Below, in pieces: positions 27,401-39,800 of a DNA stretch of 64,000 nt (positions are counted from its first letter, which is position 1; each line of letters opens with the position of its first letter). The notes under the pieces are model-generated. The model was not told where the DNA came from. It saw only the letters and a program-made list of their open reading frames with translations, and searched no databases. The position numbers were made by a program, and so were the translations under genes. The stretch is from Serinus canaria (taxonomy: Eukaryota > Chordata > Aves > Passeriformes > Fringillidae). Location: contig NC_066315.1 in the NCBI RefSeq assembly GCF_022539315.1, positions 19,195,649 through 19,259,648 of the forward strand, read 5' to 3'.

Positions 27401-30400
27401 GAAGAAACCACAGGGTTGTGTCCTGAGGCTTACAGGGTCAGTGACTCTGTGTAGGCCTTTTAATACATCTGAAAAAGCTTTTACTTTTTCATATTAATGT
27501 TTTTGAAAGTGTTTCTGATCTGCATTTGCATATGGATGCCAGATGATGATGCATTAAGTCTGCAAGCTGAACTGAGCACAAAAATATGCTCAAATGAAGC
27601 AGGGAAATATTGCTGTGTAAAAGCCACAGATAAAATTATATATGCAAAATTTACCTAGCAAGTTGCTGGAAAGGAGCCATCTCTTGAGTATTGCAACAAT
27701 GGGCTTAGCATTTAAGTAAACCAGGAAAATGTGTGATTGACAAAGAATACAAAACAAAGAAATAGGACAGGTCTTTAAAAGAACCTAAAATTTATCTAGC
27801 ACTGGGAATCAGTTATGTAATGGATTTTGTCTAAAACCAAAGAATGATTATATCTGATAAATCTATTTGGGAAAGAAAAAGCAGCTTAAACAAGTAACTC
27901 CATTTTTTCTCAGATCATTTGAAACTTAAGGATCAGAAGCATTCTATGCAGGCCTTCTGATGATATAATACATGTGATGTGCCACATTTGATTTGGCTGG
28001 AGCTGGCCATCTCTAAAGAGCAATTTCTCAAGTGTGTTTTATCCCTTCCGATACACTGCATTGCTCTGAACATTAGTGAGGGATGACTAGGGGTTATGGT
28101 GTGCTAGAAATGGGATTTCCATTTCTACAGACATCAAATAAGACTTACCTGAAAAGTCTGTTACCTGATTCTGTAAAATTTTTGTTAATAGTTGCAATAG
28201 GAGACAGTTTTTGTCGTCTTCACAGAGAGAAATGAGAGTAGAATAGGCCTTTTTATTTTCAAAGAAAAAGTTTGAAATTACCTTTAATGTTTCATTCTGG
28301 GAACTCTGATTTGGCAAGATGTAGCCTGACTGTCTTCAAAACTTGAATACCAGAGAGAGCAAGCACTTTTTGCCTTATGAGGGAACAAACTTCTGTATCA
28401 GTGAAATTGCAAGATGTCAGCAAAAAGTATGGAGTAGGGCTGCATCACAGATCTTGGCTTTGTAAAAGCACTCTTTCTTTCAATGCCTCTGGGTTCCAAA
28501 TTCAAAGCAGAGGAGATCAGGACATGGAAAAAGTGAAGCAGTGCCATTTTTATATGTCCTTCCACTCATGACTCTGTACATTTTCTCTCACCATAAGGTT
28601 TGTGTTGTACATTATTCTTTCTTTGGGTCTGAATCTCTCCCTTTTCTGTGTGAGGTATTTCACTTGGTAAATGTAAGCTCACTGGAACTAAAATGGATTT
28701 AAATTGCTGCAAAGTTCTAAGGGAATGACACTTTCTACTGAATAACTCTTTCAGCCTTACATAACAACCATCTGAAAGTCAAAGTTGTGTCCTTTCCCAA
28801 GGACATCGTTTCGAAGCTGTCACCTGTAATTGTTATGCAAGGAAAGGAACTAATCAAATAGATTGTGTTCATCATTTGATTTCATACTTGTTCTACAAGC
28901 TTAAGCACAGGAAATCTGTGAGAGATTTATTTCATTGCTCACTCATATCTTTATTGCACAGCATAAAGATGAATGTCTGCAAAGAGATCTTTGAATTCTT
29001 TCTTTCAATTTCCTGCAAGAACGGATACCAGAAAGGTTTGTAGCTCTCCTGGGACTTAATTTCTATATATACCTGAGGGTGACTTCTGATCAAAGATGCC
29101 TTTTAAAAAGAAGGCTGGTGAAGATCCTTTAAATAAATGCAAACTTCCTTCCCCAGGGGCTGGCGAGGAGCAGGAGTAAGTCTATAAGAGGGATCTGGAC
29201 AGTATTATTGGTAGAGGTGCACTGAAAAAAAAAAATTCAAAGTAGCCTGTTTCCTAAATGGAAAGGGGTTTTGTTTTATCATTCCAATACAAAATTTAGT
29301 AAAGCTTTGGGAAATATCTCCATTTATAGATATTGCTGTGACCAACATGCCCAATTAACATGGTAATAGCTGAAGTTTTTTCTGTTTTTTTTGCACAGTG
29401 GAATTTGCAAAGTTTCCATTGTGTTGTTTTTTTAAGGGAACATCAGCATCTGGGAACTGGAAGCTCCTCCTGATCTAAGCTTCCTGGGACCATGAATTCA
29501 CCCATATGCTGAGTGGTTGTCTGAATTCATAATTTGCATGTGTATTTAATAATGCTGTAATAGAATTATTTTGAAATTCAGGGTAAGTACTATTCCCTCT
29601 CCTTCATGAGAAACCATGAAGGCACTTGGCAGGAGGTGGCCTGTTTGTTAATGAGAACACACACCTTGGTACATTAGTATCTTTCCCTTAATAGTACTGT
29701 CAAAGTTTCTCCTTGATAATTACTCTTCCTGTGTTATTTCCTTGTAGTTTGAACAGTACAGACACATATATTAAACTATTTGTTGTCAGAAAATATTTGC
29801 AAATAGATTTAATTTAAGTACCTTTAAATAGTCTTGATTCATAGGAGCAGAATATTCAGACCTTAAGAAATACTGTAAAATCTAAGATATCCTGGAATTC
29901 CATATTTTGTGCACATCTAGATTCCACTTGAAAAATAAAACACTGCATCAACACTTCCTTCAAATGCTATTTTCATTGAACCTTTTTGTGAAGAAGGCCT
30001 TTGGTAGTGACATTTAATTATTTAAATGAGTATTGAAGCAAAATATTAAAAGTTGCAGGTAAGTCTTGAGTCTTGACTTTTGCTCCCATTTCCTTTGTAT
30101 TTAACCCAATTTCCTTCTACTTAGGGTTGTTCAGAAATCACTAAGTGATCTCCTTGGTGTGACATGAAGCATTGCCAGATAGTACACTGGACCTAGAAGC
30201 TGATTTCTTGGTCATCTGTATAAATATTATGTCCCTCCTGGGGCCTCTTCTGGAGTTAAGCAGCCAGCTTCTTCCAGAGTGGAGCCCAGGATGGCTGCAG
30301 GGACCTTACCTCTGTGCAAGATGAGTGGCACAGCACAAAGCTGGGCTCAGAGGCTCCCTGTGCAGCTGCCCAGTGCCACAGCAGGTACCTTCCCACCTTT

Positions 30401-32289
30401 GCCCATGTGTCTTCATGTCTCAGCACCCAAAAGGGTCTTTAATATTTTACTACAGAACCATCATTTCTCCCTTGCAACGTCAGCCTGTAAATGCCAGTGG
30501 CTGCATCTCATCAGGGTCCCTCTCATCAGGGGATCTTCTTGCTGGTTTGAAGAAACCAGAACATTGGTCTCCAAATACATGAAAATGTCCCAAAGATAGG
30601 AATGTTTTGCCTCTGTCTGGACCAGATTCCAGACTTCTTTCTGTCCCACCTTGTTCTGTAGCATTCTTTATGACAAGAAGGGCTGTAAAGCCAAGTGGTC
30701 TTCTTGGAGTTCTGTGCTGGTGGTGCTAGTCCTAAAGGACTACAAATTTAACTGTACCTGAATCTCTTTTTAAAATTAAGTTTCTTAGAACATATCGAAA
30801 TGTTCCAGCTGTTTTGGTATGTGTACCTGATGAAAACCTTTGGCTTAAAGAAGGCTGCAGAGATGTGCAGAGGCTTCAGTTTAGAAGAGAATTTAATGCA
30901 TTTAAGAAATCAACAGAGGAAGACTTCTGCTTCCACTGGAGTTAGGGAACCTGAAATACTTCTTTGAATCTACTCCAGCTTTTAAAATAAAGAATATGTC
31001 AAATTATAGTGGAGTGCTGTTAAATTGTCTAGACATATTTTGCCTCTCAGGAGATTATCCCAAGGAATTATTTAAACTATTTAACTGCAGCAAGGTGCCT
31101 ATGAACAGATATTTTTAATTTTGCTGCTTTTTAAATACTGTCCCTGATTTTCCAAATATAAAATGACATTTTAGTGTCTTCTAATTTTTTTTTTTTTAAA
31201 AATACATTTTTTACTTTAAAATCAAGTGAGAAATTTAAATTCTTTCTTTTTGAATTCTCTCTTTTTTCAGAACAAGCATTTGATTTTTCCACTAAAAGAA
31301 CTGTTGGGAATAATAGTGTTTTAATTTCATGACACTTCATCTCTAGAAGGAAGGTAAAAATGTATTTTACTCTTGGATTATTTTGAATTTTACTAGAAAG
31401 ATCTCAGTGTGAGAAATAGAAGGTTGGAGACCCACAGAGCTAGAGAAGATCAGTTTGTGGAGCAGTTTCAGTGGTGATGTGATCCCCACACAACTCATTG
31501 GCAGCCAATGCCACCTTTTCAATTCACCATATTTGAATTTTAGTGAGGTTTGGTTACAAAGTAATCTCCAACATGAGGATAGCCATACTCCTTGATCCAA
31601 AATTTCTGATTAAAATAATTTCAAGAATTCCATAAACTTCTCTAAATATACCCAAACACTGATGTCTCTCAATCTGCAGTAATTTCTTCTTTTCCAGTCC
31701 CATAGCAAATAATGTATCCCAGCGGGTTTCATATCAACATTTTTGTGATGTGGCAACGGAATCCACAGTGAATTTCTTTGCTTGTTGATGAGTCACCTCC
31801 ACTACTTCACTTTTTCCAGAATGCCTGAAATATTTTACATTTTTAACTTTCCTATGAATTTTCTGTGTTCATGGGCAGTGTTTAACAAGAGAGGCATTGC
31901 TCAATCTATGTAATAGACATATAGTCCCAGACATACTAAAATGATTAAGCTATAAACACCTTTTGTATAGGCTAGAAAGATATGTTCTTTTGAAGTGTCA
32001 GTGTGATTTGCAGTATATTCATGAACCTTTGCTGATGTATCTTTTAAATTTTACTCCATATTTTCTGTTTATGCATTCAGTGTTTTTCCTTCTCATGTGA
32101 TTTACATCATAAGTAACACAGCAGATATCAGCTTCTTTCTCTCAGATGATTTATTGAAGCTGTTAAGATAATTTTTTATTTTATGTCTCTTATCCAGAGA
32201 GCTTTCTATTTGGTGTTATCTTTTCCCCTCATATATTCTCTGTATAATATTTCACTTTAATGGAAATATTGAAGACTTTGAGATGTAGA
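24476..32289. other. AT-rich non-coding DNA
   Basis: Almost 8 kb with nothing I can identify. Frames of up to about 106 codons occur (for example 30279-30599 on +, within a slightly GC-richer stretch at about 30230-30400), but none shows a domain or convincing splice context. Confidence 0.5.
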
Positions 32290-32880
32290 ACATATCTCTC
32301 TAAGAATCTGTTAATCTCCTTTTGGTAGAAAACAGACTTTGAAGTTTTTTTTATTCAACCTTCTGTACAGTAATTTTATCTAGAACATATTTCTCCTGTT
32401 TGATTACGAGGATGTCTTGTTGGTCACTGTCAAAAGCCATAATAAAGATAAGATATTTTCCTGCTTCCCACTCATCCACTTAGCCAATAATTTTATCAAA
32501 GAAAGAAATTGTGTTGAGCTCATTTTCTTTGAAAATGAAATTATTCTTATTACCCTCTTGTAATTTATTCCAGTATTCTTTGTGGTACCGAAGTTAGGTT
32601 GAAAAATAATTAATTTCTTAGATAGTCCTTTTTCCTCTTTGAAAAGGAGTCTCTGTCCTCTCACAGTCCTTTGGGATCTCATTGTCTCCTAAACACATTC
32701 AGAAATCAGTGCTAAAATTTCTGAGACTGCTCTGGCTACTGCTGTGAGTACTCACAGGGGGACATTTTGTCAGGCCCTGCTGAGTTCATTATCTCTAACA
32801 CTTAAATAATCTTCCATGCTTCTAATTTATCTCCTTTCTCCTTATTACTGATTCCACAATAATCTTGGGATGATTTACCG
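32290..32880 (-). mobile_element. Ancient CR1/L3-like LINE, reverse transcriptase fragment
   Basis: Read on the minus strand, this old, stop-ridden sequence still lines up with the non-LTR reverse transcriptase domain. Near 32757-32786 it gives NSAGPDKMSP, matching the conserved GPDxxxP block. About 60 residues later comes 'RGQRLLFKEEKG', matching the 'PIFKKGKR' region. At 32408-32440 it gives MAFDSDQQDIL, matching the catalytic motif A (xAFDxVxxxxL), with the Asp kept. After that, near 32350-32400, LDKITVQKVE matches the following helix. The roughly 115-residue spacing between the GPD block and motif A is right for CR1/L2/L3 elements. Sequence identity to the younger CR1 copies here appears low, so it is likely a much older family. 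It does not extend clearly to the YxDD motif. Both ends are approximate. Confidence 0.7.
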
Positions 32881-34663
32881 AGTGCTTGCACCAGAAGGTT
32901 CTTTGGTTTGAAACAGCTGCAGTTCTCTGAGTGACTCCCCCCGAAGCCCAATGTTCACCAGAGCTCCACATCTGTGCCAAGGACTGGAAGCTCTAGCTTG
33001 GATCCATGCCCTACTCTCCTTTGCTGTCCTGGGAAGGGAAGTGCCAAGCTCCTCCCTGACATCCACAGGGGTCTGAGGCTTCAGGAGCACTGGTCTCAAC
33101 GTAATACCTCCTTCAAATCTAATATGTCTTATTTCTCAGCAGGGTGAGGGAGGTTTTTGTGTTCCTTTAAAACTAAATAATGCAATTGCTGAGCTGGGAA
33201 CCAGAGGAGAAGCCCCAGTGCCCACGCTCTCCACAGCTCTGCAGCCCCTGTCACTCCTGTGTGAGGGCCATGATGTGCTTGGGACACTCTGGGGGTGAGG
33301 AGGAGGGAGGCAGAAGGGGATGGCCAGGACAAGAAGTGAGCTTGTGCTGCTCTAGTGATGTGCAGGAAAAAGAAAGGTTAGCTCATAGTCTGCTCCAATT
33401 AGTCCTGCTTCATTTGAAGACAGATTGGTTAAAATTTAGGAAAGTTCCTTGTGGTAGAAAACATTGGCAAATTTTGAGAAAAAAATAATTGGAAAGAAGA
33501 GTTACAGTGTAAAATAATGTTTTAAATAAAATAATTTTGTTATCCAGTAGCATGTAAGTACTCATTGTGTCATATTTGTCATGCCTTCTGGCATAACAAA
33601 TTTAGCATTTGCTGCAAGACACATTGGCTGCTGTCACAGGAGGTAGCAAAATTGATATAAAAGAGGGACAGCATATGGCAAAAAATATCACTTTGGGAAA
33701 GGACATAATGCTGCAATTAATAATAAAATAAGAAAATAATGTTTTTGCAAAGAGAAATCTAATACATTTAAAGTGCATCCCTGGAGCAGTTTGCCGTGGT
33801 TCCAAGCCTAGGTGAATTCTCCTAGGTGCAGTAATCTTGCAGTGGAATTTATTTTGTCAGGGCTATGCCAAGCAGGATCCTGCACACAGTAGATATAATG
33901 TAGAATATATAATAAGCTATAGCCCTCTCCTCCCTCTGAAATCTTTTGGCCTCATGGACTTTTGTACCAAAGACTTAATTCCTTGAAAAAGAAAGCAGTA
34001 TATATACTTAGGTTGGAATGTCAGAGTTCTTCCTTACTTCTGCATCACAGTACAATATTTTTTTTATTTCCAGATTGGACTGGTTCTAAAGGCAAGTGCT
34101 GACAGCTCTGAATTCTGGCTTAGCTATAAGTAGAACTTAAATGGGGAGGTCTCTGAAAAATTACTTCTTTTTCACCAGGGAAGGGGAAAAAGTCCCAAGG
34201 TACATGAATTCAATTAAAGTGTCTAAAACTTCTCTCTCTAGAAGACCAGGTGGCTGCTGCAGGTCCACATAGAAAGTTATTCTAAAAGTTATAACAAGTG
34301 AAAATACTAAGTGAAGTCTTCTGAAGAGGTGTGTATTTCCTATTTCTCCAGAGGATAAGGAGAGGTTATTTCAGCTCAGGATGAGAAGGAAGTTGACCTG
34401 TTAGATTCTTGCAAAAGTTTTCAAGGACCTGTTAGAGAACAAGGAATGTGGGGTAGGATGGGAGTGGGTGTTTCACATCTTAATCCCCTGAAAAGTGTGT
34501 TTGACAGATTGCAAACATGTGAAAAGTGCACTTCTGAACCACTTTGCTTTGGGAGGCAAGAGAATTGTCTCAGGCAGTAAATAGTTTGTTAAGGTGAATG
34601 GCTCCAATAGCTAATCTGGTGATTTCCATGGAGAAGCTACAGTGGATCCTTCAGAAACCTTCC
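32881..34663. other. Non-coding DNA, partly GC-richer
   Basis: The part up to about 33100 may still belong to the old LINE (it would be the linker before the reverse transcriptase) but I cannot match it. About 33180-33340 is GC-rich with overlapping frames on both strands and no domain. The rest is AT-rich and unremarkable. Confidence 0.45.
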
Positions 34664-34975
34664 CACACAGAATCATACAGAATATGCTGAGATGGAAGGG
34701 ACCCACAAGGATCATTGAGTCCAACTCCTGGCCCTGCCCAGGAGTCACACCATGAGTCTGAGAGTATTGTCCAAAAACTTCTTGAATCCTGTCTGGCTTG
34801 GTACTGCGACCACTTCCCAGGGGAGCTGTTCCAGTGCCCAGCCACCCTCTGGGTGAAAAACCTTTTCCTTATAACCAACCTAAACCTCCCCAGACTCAGC
34901 TTCAGACCATTCCCTTGGATTCTGTCACTTGTCACCACAGAGAAGAGATTAGTGTCTCCCCTCCTCTTCCCTTCT
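34664..34975 (-). mobile_element. CR1 3' untranslated region and terminus
   Basis: Inverted CR1 tail: 'aatatgctgagatggaaggg' followed by 'acccacaaggatcattgag', 'tcctggccctgcccaggagt', 'gagctgttccagtgcccagcc', 'ttccttataaccaacctaaa', 'ctgtcacttgtcaccacag', ending at the 'ctcccctcctcttccc' block. It would be the recognition end for CR1 reverse transcriptase. It is closely similar to the corresponding part of the 24.0 kb copy. Confidence 0.88.
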
Positions 34976-35039
34976 TGACTTTTAACGATTGTAAATTTCC
35001 TGCCCCTGAGCAGGTGATGTTTTAAAAACTGGCTAGCAC

Positions 35040-35860
35040 TGATGGCCCTCTGAATCTGCTAGAACTTTTATCCAGGAGACCTTGCTTACTAGTTCCCTGA
35101 GCAGCCTGAAGTCTGCTCTCCTATGCAAAGTTCAGGTTTTGGCACTTGTCCTCCTCTTAACGAGATTTTAAACTCAATTTCTTTGTGGTCACAGTGGCCA
35201 AGTTGGCTGCCAATCCCCACTGATGAGATCCAAACTTTTGACAAGCAGGAGATCAAGGAGGGCATCTGTCTGAGCTGGCTCCCTTAGGACCAGTTCCATA
35301 AAGTTGTCATTCAGGTTTTTGGGGATCTTCTGGCCTGGCTTGTACCAGCTGTGTGATGCTCCCAGTTAATTTCTGGCAAGTTGAAGTCTCCCACAAGGAC
35401 AAGGGCAGTTGACTTGGAAGAGTCCCTTAGTTCTTTAGGAATAGTTTGTCATTGTCCTGTCCAGGAGGTCTGCAGTGGACTCCCACGATGGCATCTGCAT
35501 TAGTTGTTTGTCCCTTGATTCTTATCCAGAGTCTCTCGCCTGTGCCATTGGCAGCTGTGAGCTCCATACATTCCACCCCTTCTATTCCATACAGTGGCAC
35601 CCCTGAACCTCTCCTGCCCTGTCTGTCCCTCCTGAAGAGCCTGGAACCATCCAACAGGGCACTCCAGGCGCAGGACCCATCCACCAGGTTTCACTTCTGC
35701 CAGCAATGTCAAATCTCTGGGACTGGGACAAAGCCTGGATTCCCCTTGTTTGTCCCTCTTGCTGGGTGCATTAGTGTGGGCACATTTCAGCCGTGGTACA
35801 TTGTAGCCAACACCTCCTGAGGCAGATTGAGGGATCCTGTTAGTGCTCCTTTCCTCATGC
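35040..35860 (-). pseudogene. CR1 ORF2 remnant: apurinic-like endonuclease domain
   Basis: The endonuclease nicks target DNA to prime reverse transcription. On the minus strand the domain can be followed in order despite frame changes: TNA (catalytic Asn block) at 35767-35775; SETWW (catalytic Glu block) at 35678-35695; GSRLFRRDRQGRRGSGVPLY at about 35600-35660; VGVHCRPPGQDND near 35450-35485; LVGDFNLPEINW with the GDFN catalytic block at 35380-35391; NLNDNFMELVLREPAQTDAL near 35270-35325; and CDHKEIEF with the Asp-His pair at 35185-35190. The part from about 35427 to 35684 is one open frame of 85 codons; the blocks before and after it lie in other frames. Downstream (35040-35160) runs the linker that normally leads to the reverse transcriptase, which is then cut off. 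The gene is not functional. Confidence 0.85.
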
Positions 35861-35889
35861 ACTGACACCCCATCCCATCACTCATCACT

Positions 35890-36720
35890 GTCCAACCTGG
35901 CTTTATCTCCTTCCCCCTTCCAGGCTGGTTTAAAGCTCTGCCAACAATCCCTACCAGTTCCTGTGCTAGAACTCTTTTTCCCCTCTGATATTGGTGCATC
36001 CTGTCAGGTGTCAGTAGACCAGGTGTTGAGTAGGTCATCCTATGGTCAAAAATTGCAAAATTTTTCTGCCAACACCAACCTTGGATCCATGCACTGATCT
36101 GATAGATCTGCCTATTTCCATCAGTATTAGTCCTTCTTACCAGAAGTGAGGAAATTTCTACCTTTGCTCCAGACCCCTCTTCCAGTCGTCCCAGGGCCCT
36201 GAATTCTCTCTTGATAGTCCTTTTATTTAATCCCTGCCTCAGTTTAAACAGTTTAAACAACCAATAGAGGACAGTTATCAGAGGACCTTACTAAGCTGGA
36301 GAGTTTTTCAGTAAAGTCCCTCACCTGAGCCCCTAGAGACAGCAGATGTTTTTGTGAGTTGGGTCTGGTCTGCATATCAGGCCCTATATTCCCCTTAGGA
36401 GGGAGCCTGCTATTACAACTACGCTTCTGTTCCTCTTAACAGGGGAGGAAGTGGTGCATGGAACAGGTGGTGCTGTTTTAGGAGGCCCCACTATCCCAGA
36501 AGGATCTTTGCCCACCTCATCTGTTGTCTGACCTTCTAGTGCCAGCACCTCACACCTCTTCTAGAAGGTTCCAGTCCTACTTGTCAAATTCTGTGAAAGA
36601 GGAGGAACCTTTAGGTCCTGCTTCCAGCCTTCATCTTTAAAACTGCCTTGGCTCGCAGTTGTTTGACTGATTATCCTGCAGGGTTCTGAGTCCACCTGCT
36701 TCTCCACTACAATGGAGGTT
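35890..36720 (-). pseudogene. CR1 ORF1 remnant: SGNH esterase-type domain
   Basis: Vertebrate CR1 ORF1 carries an esterase (SGNH hydrolase) domain. Here, on the minus strand, the N-terminal linker reads through about 36400-36720 (for example ALEGQTTDEVGKDPSGIVG). The first SGNH block lies at about 36395-36425 as SVVVIAGSLLRGI, where the family has GDS; the block itself is at 36402-36410. A stop follows directly. The middle is continuous, and from 36260 leftward a 157-codon open frame (36260-35787) carries KREFRALGRLEEGSGAKV, then RRTNTDGNRQIYQISAW and NFAIFDHRMTYSTPGLLTPD; the C-terminal catalytic Asp-x-x-His block is kept as DRMH at 35994-36005. It has at least one stop and one frame change and has lost the nucleophile block, so it is a pseudogene. 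The long frame runs on into the start of ORF2. Confidence 0.8.
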
Positions 36721-36763
36721 TGAGACTCCTGAGAGTTTGAGACTTTGAGAGTTTGAGAGTTTA
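36719..36763 (+). repeat. Short 'gagagtttga' tandem repeat
   Basis: Several imperfect copies of 'gagagtttga' / 'gactttga' in a row, lying near the 5' edge of the long CR1. Likely local slippage inside the element. Confidence 0.6.
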
Positions 36764-36850
36764 GTGTCTCTGAAAATCATGGGTCTATTTTTTGCTCATT
36801 AAGTTGAATACTGCATGGGGAGGTGGTGACAGCTACAGGTGCACAGAGCA

Positions 36851-39800
36851 ATGCGCCTACCAAATCCTACAGATTAAGAAGCACATGAAAGGTCATCTGT
36901 AAAAACTATGCAAGTCCTCTGTATGTAGATCCTCAGCTTCACACCAGACATCCCTCTTGAGATTTTTTCATAAGGCAGGGAAATGCAAGGGGATTTAAAA
37001 AAGACCACACTAAATCAAAAAGTACAAACCTCCCCACTTTTGAGAAGTTAAGAACACTGTAAACTTCTTTAAAAGGATGATTCTGTCTAAGGGATGTGGA
37101 AGTTTGCTGATATGGTTAGACTACCTGTGGGTTTTCTTAAAACCTGTGGAAATGTGGTGCCTAGACCTGGGGGCAACTAATCTTTTCCTGGAATAAATCT
37201 CCTCTTAGATTTCCAAGGACTCCTTTTTTCAACAATTTCTCTGAAACACTGATAAGCTTTTTAAGAAGAGATGGGGAGAGTGAAGAATGAGAACTGTATG
37301 AAAAGGGATTTTTCTTTCTGCTTCCTAGAAAACAGCGTAAACAGGGGTAGGAAAGAATTCTTGTTTATTAGACTTTAATAATATGAATCTAGTTATTCAG
37401 TTTATGATTAGCCATGTTTAGTTCACCCCAATAAATAGATTTTCAACATCTGTACTTTATACTAAGTACTCAGCCAAAATAAAATGTAATTTATTCTCCT
37501 TTATAATATTTATATGAAAGATTATTTTTTGAGATTTGAAAACTGACAGAATTTATGTCTTATAAGTTGAAAAAAAAACTTATAAGAATGAAAAAGTTTT
37601 AAAATTTAAAATGTTGTTGTGTTTTCTACTTTATAATAAAAAAAAAGTTACTTCATCCTACAAACACATTTTTTTAAACATGATCCTTTTTAGGAGCAAA
37701 GATGACACACAACTTCTTGAAATAACATATAAACCATCAGGACTTCAAGAGAACCTGATTGTTTCTAGCTGCCCAGAACAACAACTTCAAAGCTAAATCT
37801 GCAGATGTAGCCCTGCTCTGCATAGCAAACAGTCAGACTGGCAGGAAAACCTTCTACCTAATGCAAAGGAGCACAGAGAAGGATCCAGCAGAATGGGAAT
37901 GAAGGGATTCTCATACATTTCTGCTGAAATATCTGTATCAGTTTGTACCAACCATATCAGTGACACCTAAAAGAACAAACTGGCAACAGAGAATGGAATC
38001 AGTTTTGTAAAGATTTGATATTCACACCTCCTTGCTTTTCAAGAAAGGTGCAACACAGAACTGAAGATAGAACAAAGAATTATTGACCTCTTTTGTATAT
38101 ATTCTCCTTAAATTTCTGCTACCAGAGTGAGACAAATAGGGATGAACTCACACCTGAAAGAAGACATCAAATTAAGGCAGAGAGCCTCAGTAATAATGTG
38201 TCTTTCCCATTAATAATAATTGATAACATATTTGCTCCTCCAGAGAATCAAAAGTGCAGAATGAGAGACCACACAGATTTTTTTAAGCATTTCCCAGTGG
38301 ACCATTTCCATGTCCTCAGATTATGGAGTCTGTTCCAGGGTGCTGTACCTAGAGGGATGACAGTGCTGCACTGAAAATTACTGGGATCATTAATGTCTTG
38401 TTCCACAACTTCCCACTGCTACAAACTGCCAGGGCATCCAGGGCAAGGAGAAGCCTGCTGAAGGGTTACCCTGGCCATGGAGGAATGTGGCTGAACAGAG
38501 CAGATTGTGAGAACAGTCTTTGATTTGATCCTCAAGCACTGCTCTTTCAGGAGGGGAATTGTAGAGGGTGGTAAATAATGCAAAAGTGTATTTCATAGAG
38601 GAACTCATTCATGTACCCACAGCTAACTTGCAGACTTGAAGGTGATTGGAAAAGCACCCATAATTAGGAAGAAGGAAAAAAATGCATTTATTTTCTTCCC
38701 TTTGACAGAGAATTAGATTGATTTCGGTATCTGGGTTTGGATAAAATATTCCTGTCCTTTGTTCAGCCCAGCAATAACTTCAAAGCATTCTGAATATTTG
38801 GCTAGGTACAGCAGTATTTTGTGTCATAAATCATGGATCACATTAGCTGGGTCACTCATGAATTCAGTAAGTAATGACAAATGTAAAGCTAAATTTGGCT
38901 TTCAGTTGCACAGATGTAAATCTATTGTAGCTTTGAAATCTACAGAACATTCATTAGGCAAAGAAACTTTATTTTCAATAGTCCCAGAAGACAGGAAAAT
39001 CAAAGGACTGCTTTCAGATCACTAAAACCAGCATACCACTTCAGACAGAAGTTTAAGAAGTCCAGAGATTTTGTGGAAAAGAAACATTTTTCTAAATTTG
39101 TGAGTTCCAATAAATATTGTCATAGTTAAATGGTGGCAAGTGTTTTGATTAGCAAATCTTAAACCTGAAGAGGCCAGAAAAGGGAATAAACATTCCTGTG
39201 GACATGTTCTGAAATCAGTTTGTGCCAATATCTCCTAGGTCTCTGCTCAGGTCTGGCTGGAAGGCTTTGGTCAATTTTTTAGCTGCGTTGCATCCTAGAA
39301 GAAAAATATCCTGGCCTCATCTGAGAGGATGCTGTAGCCGAAGCTTAAGACTCCATTTCAAGATCCAGTCCTAGGTGAGCCTTTTTTCTTGATTTCCTAT
39401 AGCAATAAATCTGATTGCTGCTCTTTTATGGGGAGCTGAATATAGTAATGATAGCTGGCAGCTGGATAAGGGGAGACTAAGGGTAACTAAAATGAGGTGG
39501 ACAAGAAGGTTCTATGTAAACAGGAAAAAAAAGAAAGACTGCCCCTCCCTCAACCTTTGCTCCCAAGGTGCCAGAATTTGGGCAGGTTTGTTTCCCTGTG
39601 AGCAGGGCAGGAGTACTGAACTATATCTGGTCTTTCTCCAGGCACAGGTGTCGAGCTGACAGAATTTGTCATTTTAAGAACGATGTTTTAGGCTTGACAG
39701 AAGTTTCCTTGTGAGCATCTGTACACGTGGGTCTTGAAGGATTTAAACATCCCGGCTCGGAGGAGCAGTCTGGAGTGTCTCCTGATTTGAATGCACCAAA

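Larger units (their letters stand above)
34664..36850 (-). mobile_element. Long CR1 LINE with reverse transcriptase region missing
   Basis: A CR1 copy of about 2.2 kb, inverted. From its 5' end (right) it holds an ORF1 remnant, the ORF1/ORF2 border, the complete endonuclease portion of ORF2, then a short ambiguous junction (about 34975-35030) and the standard 3' untranslated tail ('cacagaatcatacagaatat' end at 34664). The roughly 1.5-2 kb that should encode the reverse transcriptase between endonuclease and tail is absent. This is unlike the usual CR1 decay, which is 5' truncation. Frameshifts and stops show that it is dead. The right boundary, near 36850, is where ORF1-like sequence fades; it is approximate. 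Confidence 0.85.
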
